From assembly GCA_009829735.1 (NCBI GenBank), contig CM020619.1, positions 17,675,816 through 17,739,815 of the forward strand: DNA of 64,000 bases. Reading direction: 5' to 3'. Every line of letters begins with the position of its first letter. Within the stretch, counting starts at the first letter, position 1. This stretch comes from Pyropia yezoensis. Lineage: Eukaryota > Rhodophyta > Bangiophyceae > Bangiales > Bangiaceae. Position numbers and translations under genes: made by a program. The notes under the pieces are model-generated. The model did not search any database, was not told the origin of the DNA, and saw only the letters and a program-made list of their open reading frames with translations. Shown in pieces: positions 1 to 9,856 of the stretch.

Positions 1-146
1 TGTCGCCGACCTCGGCCCCCGCCCGCCGACTCCTCAACTGACTTTGCCGCGCCACGGTGGTCGTGGCGGCTACCACGGGCAAGGCCCTCCGCGTAACTAA
101 CGCCATGGGCTCTGGCCTGGGGTGGCCGGAGGTGGAGCTGACATGA

Positions 147-1481
147 TTGTCGCTGGCGTGGCTGGTGAAGACGCGGGACAACATTGTGGGGACGGACCAG
201 AGAGGGGCAGACTTCTACACTGGGGTGCGCGACGAGTACCTGGACCTGATGCGCGCCCGCGGGGCGCTGCCAATGACGAACGACCGCACGGTGGGATCGA
301 CCACCAAGGCCTGGGACAAAGTCAAGAAGGGGACCAGCGCTTTCGCATCGTCGTTTTTAGCTGTGCTGCGCCTGAAGCTGACAGGCAACCCGTCCGAGGA
401 GGCGGCCATCCAGGGCTCTTTGGCCCACAGCAAGGGCATGGACATCTACAAGGCTATCCGAAAGCATCAGGCGCGTATGGACGGGGCGGAGGCGGAGACT
501 GGGAAGCGCAAGTACTACCCGCTGCAGAAATATGTCCCGTGCTGGACGGTGCTGCTCAACTCGGACAAGTGGAGCGGCGCCGCTGGATCGGCCGCCGCGG
601 GAATCGGCACCCGGAGCGGCACGGAGGGCAGCGGGACGAGCGAGCATGAGGACCCTGAGACGGACGACCCGACGGATGGCCCCCGCACCAGTGGCAACGT
701 CGGGGGCCCTGCACGCAAATTTGACCCTCGCACACCTGGCACCAAAGCGGCTAAGCGTGGCCACAAGGAAGACACTGCGGCGGCGCGGGAAGTGCGGGCC
801 AGCACTGAAGCCCTCCAGGCCGTGGCAAATGCCGCGGCCGAGCGGTCGGCCATTATCCTGTTCAACCAGCCCAACATGCGCGATACGGAGGAGGCGAAGC
901 TGTTTACGCGCACCAAGGCGCGCCAGATGCTGAAGGCGGCCGGCATCCCTCTCGGCCCCGAGCCGGCCAAGTCCTGGACCCCCCCGACGGTGAGCGCGGC
1001 CGCGGCAATGTACGCCACGACCGTGCCTGCTGTATATGAGATTGCCGACGAGGAGGAGGACGACGACGACAGTGCGCGACCGCCGCCGTCCCCCCCCGCC
1101 GCCCCTGTGCATATGGTGCCGCTGCCCGCCTCTGCAGCTGGGCCATTGGAAACTGTTGAAGCGGCCCTGGACCGGCCCGTGGGGCCGCTTACTCGACCGG
1201 AGGCAGCCACACCTGCGCAAGTACCCTCAGCAGCGGAGGGCGCTCCACGCTCCAGCCCCCGAACTGTTGTGCCCCCTGTTCTCGCGCTCTCGCGCGCGGC
1301 CAAAGCCCAACTGACAAAGGTCGCGGTCGCGGCGAAGTTGCAGAACAAGTCACTGGGCACCACGCTACCCCTCGCTGAGTCCGACCTCGCCTCTGGGCTG
1401 TCCTCGCCCCGCGGGCGGGCGCGGACTCCCCGCCTTTCTGACCAATCCAGCAGTGAATCTGATAGTGATGCCGGCATGTAG
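147..1481 (+). CDS. Probable trihelix/Myb-SANT-like DNA-binding protein, 3' exon (5' end unresolved)
   Basis: The open frame gives about 440 aa. Residues 10-130 fit a SANT/trihelix-like fold of the kind found with NAM-associated C-terminal domains and in PIF/Harbinger accessory proteins: a VGTDQRGADFY-type start, spaced Trp/Lys residues and a KWDKVKK-like segment. Residues 130-200 are Gly/Ser/Asp-rich. Residues 200-270 form a charged, probably helical segment (KRGHKEDTAAAREV, then FTRTKARQMLKAAG). The tail is Pro/Ala-rich with an acidic run (EEEDDDD). The frame cannot start as drawn: 147 is a TTG directly after an in-frame TGA (144-146), and the first in-frame ATG is at 249. A CTAAC branch-like motif at 97-101 and an AG at 169-170, in phase with the frame, suggest an upstream intron. 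The family call is by pattern only. It could be a host transcription factor or a transposon-derived ORF. Confidence 0.5.
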   Translation: MSLAWLVKTRDNIVGTDQRGADFYTGVRDEYLDLMRARGALPMTNDRTVGSTTKAWDKVKKGTSAFASSFLAVLRLKLTGNPSEEAAIQGSLAHSKGMDIYKAIRKHQARMDGAEAETGKRKYYPLQKYVPCWTVLLNSDKWSGAAGSAAAGIGTRSGTEGSGTSEHEDPETDDPTDGPRTSGNVGGPARKFDPRTPGTKAAKRGHKEDTAAAREVRASTEALQAVANAAAERSAIILFNQPNMRDTEEAKLFTRTKARQMLKAAGIPLGPEPAKSWTPPTVSAAAAMYATTVPAVYEIADEEEDDDDSARPPPSPPAAPVHMVPLPASAAGPLETVEAALDRPVGPLTRPEAATPAQVPSAAEGAPRSSPRTVVPPVLALSRAAKAQLTKVAVAAKLQNKSLGTTLPLAESDLASGLSSPRGRARTPRLSDQSSSESDSDAGM

Positions 1482-1648
1482 TGTTGCACCTGGGAAGTGT
1501 TTGTGCATGTTCCTTGTGCTTGTAAGAGACAGTGGGAATCAAAGGTTTTTTTTTTACACCCATTGGGCAGGGTGTTTTTTTTTTTTTCCTATACCTCTTG
1601 TTTGTCCTGGATGAATCAGAGCATCTGGGCATCTTCCTCCCCGGCCTT
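1482..1648. other. 3' flank with two poly-T tracts
   Basis: Short non-coding segment after the stop codon at 1479-1481. It holds T runs near 1545-1554 and 1575-1587 and is much less GC-rich than its surroundings, as expected of a 3' UTR or terminator region. No AATAAA-type signal was recognised. Confidence 0.4.
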
Positions 1649-1911
1649 CACCGCCGTTGCTGCCGCCGCAGATAGAGGCGGGCGGCGAGCGGTACGGGGT
1701 TGGCCGGCTTCCCCCCCCGACTCCCACCAGTCCCCCCTCTTCCACCCCAAGCAGCCGCGGCGCCCAGCGCCGCTGCCGCCGCCGCCAGCAGCACGGCCCC
1801 GACGGCGGGGGGCGACAAGCGCCACACGGGTTGGCCCACCTCTCCCCCCACCTCGCACCAGTTCCCCCTTCTCCACGCCAGCCAGCCAGAGCGGCCGGCG
1901 CCATGGCCAGC
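1649..1911. repeat. Diverged minisatellite, left part
   Basis: About two units of a degenerate repeat of roughly 120-130 bp. Each unit starts with a GGCGGGGGGC-like block, passes through a GGTTGGCC block and a C-rich CACCAGTTCCCCC block, and ends in CCAGCCAGAGCGGCCGGCGCC. The same unit occurs several times at 12629-13206, on the other side of LTR element 1, so the element sits inside or was recombined into this array. Confidence 0.6.
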
Positions 1912-2274
1912 TGTAGCACAATAGGCATCCGTCGCACGTCCACTCTCAGGGAACACTCCCCAAGGGGGATCGGCACCAACGTCACCGGGAGGCCAAGGTT
2001 GCTGTCCTTGGAGCACAAGCCACGGGACCAAGATGGGAGCCCAAATGGGAGGGGTTTGTTGTTCTACCATGGCCGGCGGTGGATTCGCCGCCGGCCCCCA
2101 CGTTATAAACCCTCGGAGACACTACTAACTACCCTCCACCCCAAGATGCAAGTCCCTCTGGTCATACGTAACTTACAGATACCGTGACCAGTACGAACTA
2201 TCAAATTGAAAGTTAAGGGTTAGAAGTAGCCCCCCTGATATTAGGGTCACAATACGGCCAACCATATTGCTACA
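1912..2274 (-). repeat. 3' LTR of element 1
   Basis: 363-bp direct repeat of 12266-12628. It begins TGTAGCACAATAGG on the plus strand and ends CCATATTGCTACA, giving the short inverted ends expected of an LTR. It differs from the right copy by about a dozen single-base changes, including G/T at position 2, where this copy keeps the canonical TG. Confidence 0.93.
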
Positions 2275-2287
2275 TATCTCCCCCTTA
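2275..2287 (-). promoter_or_regulatory. Polypurine tract of element 1
   Basis: Read on the minus strand this is TAAGGGGGAGATA, directly abutting the 3' LTR. A purine run in this position primes plus-strand DNA synthesis in LTR elements. Confidence 0.65.
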
Positions 2288-2857
2288 GATTCGGCCCGTC
2301 CTCGGGTCGAGTTGCATTCGGGTTACCGAATGTAAGTGGGTCGCGTGACCGTTTACCAGTCGGGTGGGGCTTTGCGCCCCGTCGCGACAGACACCCCTTT
2401 TCGAGGTTGTCTGAGGGGGGTGCCCCCCTTTGTGTGGTACACACACGATCCGTTTTCCGGACCGTTAAATTCCCGATGCGGGTTCTGTTCACGACCCCCC
2501 TTTCCGAGGGGTGGTGCAAGCGGATCCGCCACCAGGTGTCTGGTGGTAGGGGAGCCCCTCTCGTGAGACGATTGAGTGGGTGGCGGGGTTGCCCGCGTTG
2601 CGTGGGGGCGGTTGGGGGTGACCCCCCTGGTTACCCCGTGTGGAGGGGGCGTGGCTCCGGTCCAGGTGCCTGGGTGGAGCGCCCTCGTAGCCCGGCTGGC
2701 GCGGGTCGTCCCGCGCTGCCGTATCGCTCGTGCTGAACTGTGTGGTTATAAGCGCGGGTGCCCGCGCTTCCCTGGCTCGTCCGCGCGAGCGTTCCTTGTA
2801 CCGGGTCGAGCCGGCCTCGGCTTTTCTGCACGGGGCGCCCCTGCTACCCCGGTCATC

Positions 2858-5227
2858 ATGTCGGACCCCCAGGTACCCGGGGGCGAGGACGACCTCTTGC
2901 TTGAGGAGGAGGAGGAGGTGATGGTGGACGACGTTCCCGTCTCTGCCACCGCCGCCGAGTGTTTCTTGGCGAGCTCGTCCGAAAACGAGGGCGACCGGGT
3001 GACCGTTCGCGTGGCTCCGGACGGTGCTCCGGGCGGTTTCTCGTCCGTGTGCAGCGGCACGACGGCTCCGTCGGGTGGCGGGCAACCGCGGGTAGCTGCT
3101 GCGTCTACCCCTACTCCTCCGGCGGCCCGGATGGCTCCTGTCGCCGGTGCCGGCGCGGCTCAACCTCAAGACGGCGTCGCCGGCGTGTCGGGCGGTTATG
3201 GTGGCACCCCGACCGGGACGGCGGGTCAAGACGGCGCGGGTGCCCGCCTGGGTGGTTTATCCGCGGCTGCGGTTGACGGGTCTACCCCTGCTGCCCCCGA
3301 GGTGCCTCCGTCGGGCTCGGGTGGCGGCGTTGCTCTGCCCGCGGTGCCGCGGGCGTCTGGTGGTCAAGGTGGGTCTACACCGATGGCAGTGGACTCCGGT
3401 AGTTACTCCGGGCGGGCGCCCGCCCTTCTTCTTCCTCCTCGGCCCCGTGCCCCTCCGGCACCGGTCCATCTGCCGGTGGGGCTTCCCCCGGCGCCCCCGA
3501 TTCTTCCTGGTCCTGCCCGGGTTGCCCCGTTGGGTGGCGGCGTCGCCGCGGCGGCGGGTCAACCCGCCATGTCGATGTTCGACTTGGTGGCTCGGGTTCG
3601 AGGCCTGACTGTGCAAGAGTCAATGGAGTCCGATGGGCGGATGCGGGTGGACTTCCACCTGCCCCATCCCCGTGGAGAGTCCTCCCGGCGCGTCAAGGTG
3701 GACCCGAGTTGGGAGCGGGAGTTGGTGCGGCTGGTCAACCAGCCGAACGCGGTGCGAGTGGAACACCATTGGATCCTGAGTCAGCCGGACGACCGGCATG
3801 CGCAGCTCTGGCGTACTCGGGTGGGACGGGGTGAGGTCTACCTCGACCCCGCCTTCGGGGTATGCGACCTGATTGCTCCCGCGTTGCCGCGGGAGATTGA
3901 CTACCCGGCTAGTGCTCGGGGGATTGCGGCGGCGGCGGAGCCGGTTGCGTTTGGGGAGACGGTGGGCAGTACCGGTCGGTATCCCGACTTTGATTACTAC
4001 CCGGGGGTATCCCCGTATCTGTCGTTGACGGCTCCCTACCCGCCTATGGCGGGGTTGAAGTCGGCGTCGAGCTGGCGACGTAACCATGGTGTCATGGCGG
4101 ATGCGTTTCGCACGGATATAACGTGTGCGCTGCAGACCGGCAACGGTCGTGCGCCGGTATACACTCCCGTGCGCCCGCCGCTATGGCAGGAGGGGTGGGA
4201 ACCCGCCCCTGCTTTCCGGTTTGACACCGGCTCCTGTCTCCGATACTTCGGGAGTGTGTTGGCCTCCCGGCCGGTCCACCCGTTGCAGGGTACCTTCACC
4301 CTTGAGGTTACCCTCGGGCAGGCGTCCTCCTTCCTGCTGTCCGTCCGCCGGCAGGGGCGCCTGTTTCATCTTCCGACGGGTGTCCGTCGGCACATCGCGC
4401 AGTTGGGCGTGGACCTGATAGCTGCCAAGACCGGGTTGGCCCGGGAGTTCGAGGCCCTGCTGGCTGTTCACGATGCCGTGAACTGGGCTGGGGTGTTGGC
4501 CCTTCCCCCGTACCGGGACCCGCAGGCTGGGGCTTCCCCCTTGCCTCGTCACTCGTTGCGTATCCGGCGTACTCAGCCGGGTGAGCCTAGCTGCCATGGG
4601 TGGGCGTCCACCGAGGCTGTTGCTGACCTGGGTATTCCCATGGTTATCCATGACCCTCTTCAGGTCCTTGCCCCGTGGTTCGGTAATCCGATACCGGCGG
4701 CGGTTGGCCGTCGTCCCCGAGAGTGGGGCTCTGCGGGTGGGGAGCGTGAGGTGTCCCGTCGTCGGGCGGAGCCCCGCCGGGGTTACGGTGGAGCCCCTTC
4801 GGTAGGGTCCTACCGAGCCTCGTATCAGGTGCCACCGGCTCCGGTGGTAGCCGTGTCGGCTCCTTTGGCTCCTCTGGCTGCGCCAGTGTCCGCTCCCGCC
4901 CCTGTCATACAAGACGGGGGTCCCCGTCTCTGGTATGAGGGCGTTGACGCCCTTGTTGCCCGCGCAATGCGGGAGGGTCTCTCTGTTAGCTGGGGGGATA
5001 TCCCCCCAGGTGCTGCGCTAGTTGGGTCAGCGCGTTGCTTCGGTGGCGTGCTGGACCGCCTCCAGAAAGCTCTGGAGGACGTGGAGGCTGGCCGCAGCAC
5101 CCTCGTCCAGCTATGCACCGAGGTAACTCGGGTGATTGACCGTCGTAAGATTGCCGACCGGTGGAGCACGGAGGTATACGCGCTTACGCGTGAGTGGCCT
5201 CCCTCGGGCAGTGGGTCTACCCACTGA
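2858..5227 (+). CDS. Antisense-oriented accessory ORF of element 1, unknown function
   Basis: 789-aa protein encoded on the strand opposite gag and pol, between pol and the 3' LTR. I set the start at the ATG at 2858 because it opens an acidic N-terminus (MSDPQVPGGEDD, then a Glu run); the frame stays open 94 codons further upstream without an ATG. Residues 1-40 are acidic, about 60-230 are Gly/Pro/Ala-rich and probably disordered. From about 240 to 620 the sequence is of mixed composition with evenly spaced Trp, Tyr and Phe, like a folded domain. A second Pro/Ala linker precedes a helical C-terminal 100 residues (EGVDALVARAMREG to the end). I recognise no known family: no zinc knuckle, no envelope-like membrane segment, no nuclease motif. 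A TTATAAG motif near 2743 could serve a separate promoter. It is uninterrupted, unlike pol. Known antisense ORFs in plant LTR elements are a structural parallel only. Confidence 0.75.
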   Translation: MSDPQVPGGEDDLLLEEEEEVMVDDVPVSATAAECFLASSSENEGDRVTVRVAPDGAPGGFSSVCSGTTAPSGGGQPRVAAASTPTPPAARMAPVAGAGAAQPQDGVAGVSGGYGGTPTGTAGQDGAGARLGGLSAAAVDGSTPAAPEVPPSGSGGGVALPAVPRASGGQGGSTPMAVDSGSYSGRAPALLLPPRPRAPPAPVHLPVGLPPAPPILPGPARVAPLGGGVAAAAGQPAMSMFDLVARVRGLTVQESMESDGRMRVDFHLPHPRGESSRRVKVDPSWERELVRLVNQPNAVRVEHHWILSQPDDRHAQLWRTRVGRGEVYLDPAFGVCDLIAPALPREIDYPASARGIAAAAEPVAFGETVGSTGRYPDFDYYPGVSPYLSLTAPYPPMAGLKSASSWRRNHGVMADAFRTDITCALQTGNGRAPVYTPVRPPLWQEGWEPAPAFRFDTGSCLRYFGSVLASRPVHPLQGTFTLEVTLGQASSFLLSVRRQGRLFHLPTGVRRHIAQLGVDLIAAKTGLAREFEALLAVHDAVNWAGVLALPPYRDPQAGASPLPRHSLRIRRTQPGEPSCHGWASTEAVADLGIPMVIHDPLQVLAPWFGNPIPAAVGRRPREWGSAGGEREVSRRRAEPRRGYGGAPSVGSYRASYQVPPAPVVAVSAPLAPLAAPVSAPAPVIQDGGPRLWYEGVDALVARAMREGLSVSWGDIPPGAALVGSARCFGGVLDRLQKALEDVEAGRSTLVQLCTEVTRVIDRRKIADRWSTEVYALTREWPPSGSGSTH

Positions 5228-5696
5228 GGAGTGTTATTGTTTGTACGGGAGAGGGACCCGGTGGCCCTTATGGTGGCCGGGTATTAGTGAGTATAAACTC
5301 ATCCCCTTTGGGGGCATTGCTTGCCTCTGTTTGCTGCCCTGGGGAGTACCCCTTCTGGCTCAGTGGTGCCTTGCCTCCCGTCCAACTTCTTCCGGTTGGT
5401 TCATGCTTGGGGAGGTCATCCTCCCTCACTATGTGTCTTGGCTTGGGGAGGTCATCCTCCCGTGTAAGCCCCCTATTTACTTCCATATTATCGAAGTTAG
5501 CCTTTACCTTTAAGTTAACTTATTAAGGTTCAGGTTTTACTTAGTTACCTAAGCTTGGCTGGACTTAGAAACCCAAGTCCGATTTGACTTAGAAACCTAA
5601 GTCTGCCATAACCATGTCACACCCTACTTAGTAGGTCTAAGCCCCACCCCCCAGCAGCCGAAGTCGGTGTCGGTTGGGTTGTTACAGTAGGCGTCG
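5228..5696. terminator. Intergenic spacer with tandem stem-loops between convergent ORFs
   Basis: AT-richer spacer between the stop of the antisense ORF and the pol stop. It contains two direct copies of GCTTGGGGAGGTCATCCTCC (5405 and 5441), each able to fold through GGGAGG/CCTCCC. A run of stem-loops with CTTAG/CTAAG arms follows: 5540-5553 (loop TTAC), 5561-5580 (GGACTT/AAGTCC arms), 5586-5603 (loop AAAC) and 5627-5641 (loop TAGGT). The position between convergent coding regions suggests 3'-end formation or blocking of read-through; that function is inference. Confidence 0.5.
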
Positions 5697-8600
5697 TCAC
5701 CTCATGTAAGGCATGAGGAGTTGGCGGGGAATATTCGCCGCCTGTTCCCAGGTGGGTGAGTCGTATCCGACCCACATAACCTTGACGTACCAGGGTCCTG
5801 GTAGGTCCGGGTCGGTGTGTCCGACCACGCTCTCTACTTGGTATGGAATCCCATCCGGTCCCACCGGGTCCTCTGACCGGTGGGTTGTAAGAGCTTCATG
5901 TAGCAACCCAGCTGGTACCGGCTGAGGCTGTTCCGGCTTCGGAGCAGGTGTCACATCATTGAGGTTGATGCGTTGTATCTCCGTGTCGGAGTGCAGGATA
6001 ACAGAGTGATCATCTCTGTGTAAGATCTGGTACGGTCCCTTGACCGGTTGCATAAGCTTGTTCCCTCGGAACTTCTGGTGTCTGATGTAGACCCAGTCAC
6101 CTGTTACCAGGGTTGCGTTGCGCACCCGTAACCGGGCGTCGAAGTTCTTCTTGTATCGAAGTTGTGTACGGTCAAGGGCACCCTTGAGCTTGGGCATCAT
6201 CCACGATAGCTTGGCCTACCAAGCTAAGTGGATCCGTTTGGCCGGTCGGCCCTTCGGTATATCATACCGGGTGCATCTGCCTGGTGGCAGCGTCAGGTTA
6301 CCGACGCCTAGTGGCATGACCCATTCCAGTGGGGCGATGTTTGTACTCCGATGTGGCCTGGCATTGTATGCCGGGGTGAGTACGGACAGAAGCCTGTCCC
6401 AAGTGTTCGTGTGCTCGGCCACGTAGCACTGTAGCATCTTGAAGATGGTGCGGTTAAACTGCTCCACTTGCCCGTTGGTTTGCGGGTGGTAGTCGGATGC
6501 CCGACGTGGTTCGATGCCGAACATGCCCATGACCTTAGTGCGGAATGCAGACGTCAGGTTTGCTCCGTTGTCGGAGAGGAGTTGCTTCATGACTCCGTAT
6601 GCACTGATCCAGTGGTCAACCACTGCGTTCATGATGGTGTATGCCGTATCATTCGGGATGGCTGCCGCTCGTGACAGCTTAGTGAAGCGGTCAGACATGA
6701 CCAGGATGTACCTGTTCCCTTCTTCCGTTACCGGAAGTGGCCCGAGTATGTCGATAGCGACTTGCTCGTTGGGCCCATCGGGTGGGAACAGTTTCATGGC
6801 AGACGCCTGCCTATGTAGACTCATGCGGTTACGTGCACAGGGGTGGCATCCCCTTACGTGGTCGACCAATTCGACGGCCATTGCTGGCCAGTAGAAGAAC
6901 CTTCGCATTGCTGCGAACATGCGTGAACCCCCCGGGTGTCCGGCTGTAGGGTTCTCGTCTTCTCGTTCCATGACGGCTTGCCGTAAGGACACGGGAACCA
7001 CGACTTGATGTCGTCCATCGGCGGGTGCCCGCCGGTATATGAGTCCGTCTTCATTCTCGGAGAAGATGCCGGCCGTACCGGCCAGGAGGTTAGCGCGATG
7101 GCGTCTACAGTCGTCGTCATGGGCTTGTGCCTCGCGGAAGTCCGCGAGGGTCAGTGGGCATGCTCGGTGTGCCATGGTATGGTCAACCATACCTTGGGTA
7201 GCGTTACCCACCATGCAGACCGGTACCACCGGGATGTCCTCGTCCACCGGGCGGGGATCCCCGCTCGGGGTGTCGAGTCGAGACAACGCGTCTCCGAGGT
7301 GGTGGGTTGACCCAGCCTTATACACGGTACGGTAGTCGTGCTCGGCCATCTTCAGCCTCCATCGGGCTAGCCTCCCATGGCTATCGGAATCCTTGTCACC
7401 AAGGTTGAGGAGCCATCGTAGGGGTTCGTGGTCGGACCTCACGATGAACCTGGAGCCCTCCAGGTATGGACGGAGCAGTTGCACTGCCCATATGACCCCG
7501 AGGCACTCACGCTCGGTGGCACTATAGGTTCGTTCAGCCGGGTTGAGTGTCCGGCTGAAGTACCCTACCGGACGTAGGTCCGGGATAACGTTATCGGAAC
7601 CGATCAACGTCTCTCCCTGTAACAGGGTGCATCCCACTTGTGTATCGCATGCATCGACATCGATGACGAAGGTACCCCGTCTGTGCGGTAACGCAAGGAC
7701 GGGTGGGGATAGTAGGGCTCGCTTCAGCGACTCGAATGCCTCCTCTTCGCTAGGCGAAGGGGGTTGGAGTACCTTGGGCAAGGTACTGCTCGTAAGAACC
7801 GTTAACGGTTTAGCTATCCGAGCGAAGTCCTTGACGAACCGTCGGTATACGTTGCACATTCCCAGGAAGCTCTTGAGCTGCGTCTGGGTGTTAGGGAACC
7901 GGGCATCCCGGATTGCCCAGGTATTGGCTTCGAGTACCCCTAGTTTACCAGGGGTTATCTGGTGGCCCAGATACTCGACCGTCTGTTGGAAGAAGGCGCA
8001 CTTCTTCAGACGCAGGGTTACCCCGGCGTCCCTCAAGAGGGTGAGTACCTCGTCGACATGTTGCACATGGTCATCCATGTTACGCGAGAAGACGATGACG
8101 TCATCGAGGTACACTAGGCAGTTACGCCACTTCACCCCCGACAGTATAATGTCGATAGCCCGCTGGAATGTAGCGGGGGCGTTGGACAATCCGAAGGGCA
8201 TCCTTAGGAACTCGTACACTCCACTGTGACAGACGAATGCCGTCTTGGGGATATCCTCGTCCGCCACCGGGATCTGCCAGTATCCGGCATTGCAGTCGAT
8301 GGTGGTAAACACCGTAGCTTCCCCCAGGGAGTCGATGCATTCATCCATCCTTGGTAAAGGGTATGAGTCCTTCTTGGTAACCAAGTTGAGGCGTCGATAA
8401 TCGATGCAAAACCGAGGGGTTTGATCCTTCTTCGGTACGATAACGACTGGGGCACCCCACTCCGACATCGAAGGTCGTATCACCTTCGCTTCACTCATCC
8501 TCTTCACTTCTCCATCAACGATCTCTCGTTGCATAGGTCCCGCTCGGTGCGGTTGTGACCGGGCGGGGCGTGCGCCTGGTACCAGGTCAATACGATGTTG

Positions 8601-9848
8601 GGTTGCCCCAATGGTACCCAAGGCCCCGCCTGTCCACATGACGTCATGCTTTCTTAACATCCGTCGCACCCCTTCGGCTACCGAAGGGGGAAGGTGGTCG
8701 AGGTCAGCCTCGGACAGGGCCTTCAGTGCTTCTTGGTCCTTTGGCGGCATGTCCGCCGAAGCTGCCGATGGGTTAGGCTTCCCGTCATCGGGTTGCTGTC
8801 GCTCGGTGGTCTCGGCGGCCGCCAGCACCTCAAGTGGTTCCACTTGACCTTCCTCATCAGGGGTAAGGATATCTCCTTCGTAGAGCTCGGCAATCCCGAG
8901 GATAGTTCCCTTCGGGAGGGTGACTGCCTTACGGCGATAGTTCGCCATCACTAGGAGGGACGACCCTCCTGCTGGGAGGTCTATGAGACCGTTGGCCATG
9001 GTCAACCCATGGCGCTTGTACGTCCGCAGGTTGGACCGGACTCTGCAGATGCCTGCGAGGTCGCAGTTAACCGGGAGGACTGTCTCCGACAACGGTTCAA
9101 AGCGAGTTCGCTTGCCCAACCGAAGTGTCTTCGGCTCGACGCTTGTGTACACCTCAGCCACGTTAACGTGGCTCCCTTGTAGCGTCAGGTCCCTGACGAT
9201 AGCCGTGTGTCCTCGCTTCGTCCCGTCGGCTTCTTGAAGCTCGACGGTCCTCCGGCCTGGCCGGATTGCATCCACGTGAACGTTGATGAAGGTGCACCCC
9301 AGTATGCAGGGCACCGATAGGGTCTCACACACCAGGAATTCGACTTCCGTAGTGAGTTCCCCGATGGTAACCCGCAGCGACATCGCTGCGGTCGTACGAA
9401 TGAGACGACCATTCGCGTCCTTGATGGTGGGTCCCCGAGTCACTCTGACTCGCGGAAGCCACTTGTCCGGGAGGGTATCCTTCCGGATAAGGTTGGGTCC
9501 AGCCCCTGTATCCAGTACAGGGTAGTACGATCGTGTCGACTGGGGGTCAACCCCCAGTGTGGCTGATACCTTGAAGTTCTCCAAGGTGAACAGTACGTGG
9601 CCTACACCGATATCCGGTGTAACTCGGGCATCCTGAACAGGGCCCTTGTCTGGTTCCATGTGACGGGGCTTCCCGTCCTCTCCTCCCAACCTTGGTGGTT
9701 GGTCATCAATCCCCTGACGCCGTGTCGTCGGGGCCGGAAGGTGTACCCGGTGGTTGATGCGGCGTCGGCTCAACCGCGCTCTCCGTGGGGCTTTCCCCGC
9801 GGTACTCTGGGGTGGCTTGCTTGGGTTACCCCAGCGCCCCCCGGTCAT
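5697..9848 (-). pseudogene. pol: Pol polyprotein of element 1, interrupted by one in-frame stop
   Basis: One long minus-strand frame of about 1,384 codons. It starts at an ATG (9848) 8 nt after the gag stop and in a different frame. In order: aspartic protease (VLDTGAG, catalytic Asp about 113), reverse transcriptase (YLDD at 580-583), RNase H (FVIDVDACD about 728, then SDHEPL about 804), integrase HHCC zinc finger (to about 1002), and the DDE core (Asp in AIDILGPL about 1031, Asp in LLSDNG about 1092, Glu in GQVEQFNR about 1128). An amber TAG at 6216-6218 then stops the frame. Beyond it, in the same frame, lie the integrase C-terminal domain (GDWVYIR) and a chromodomain (YQVESVVGH, VMWVGY, TWEQAANIP) that targets such elements to chromatin. 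The stop would remove the integrase tail and chromodomain unless read through. Everything else appears intact. Confidence 0.9.
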
Positions 9849-9856
9849 CCTTCCTC

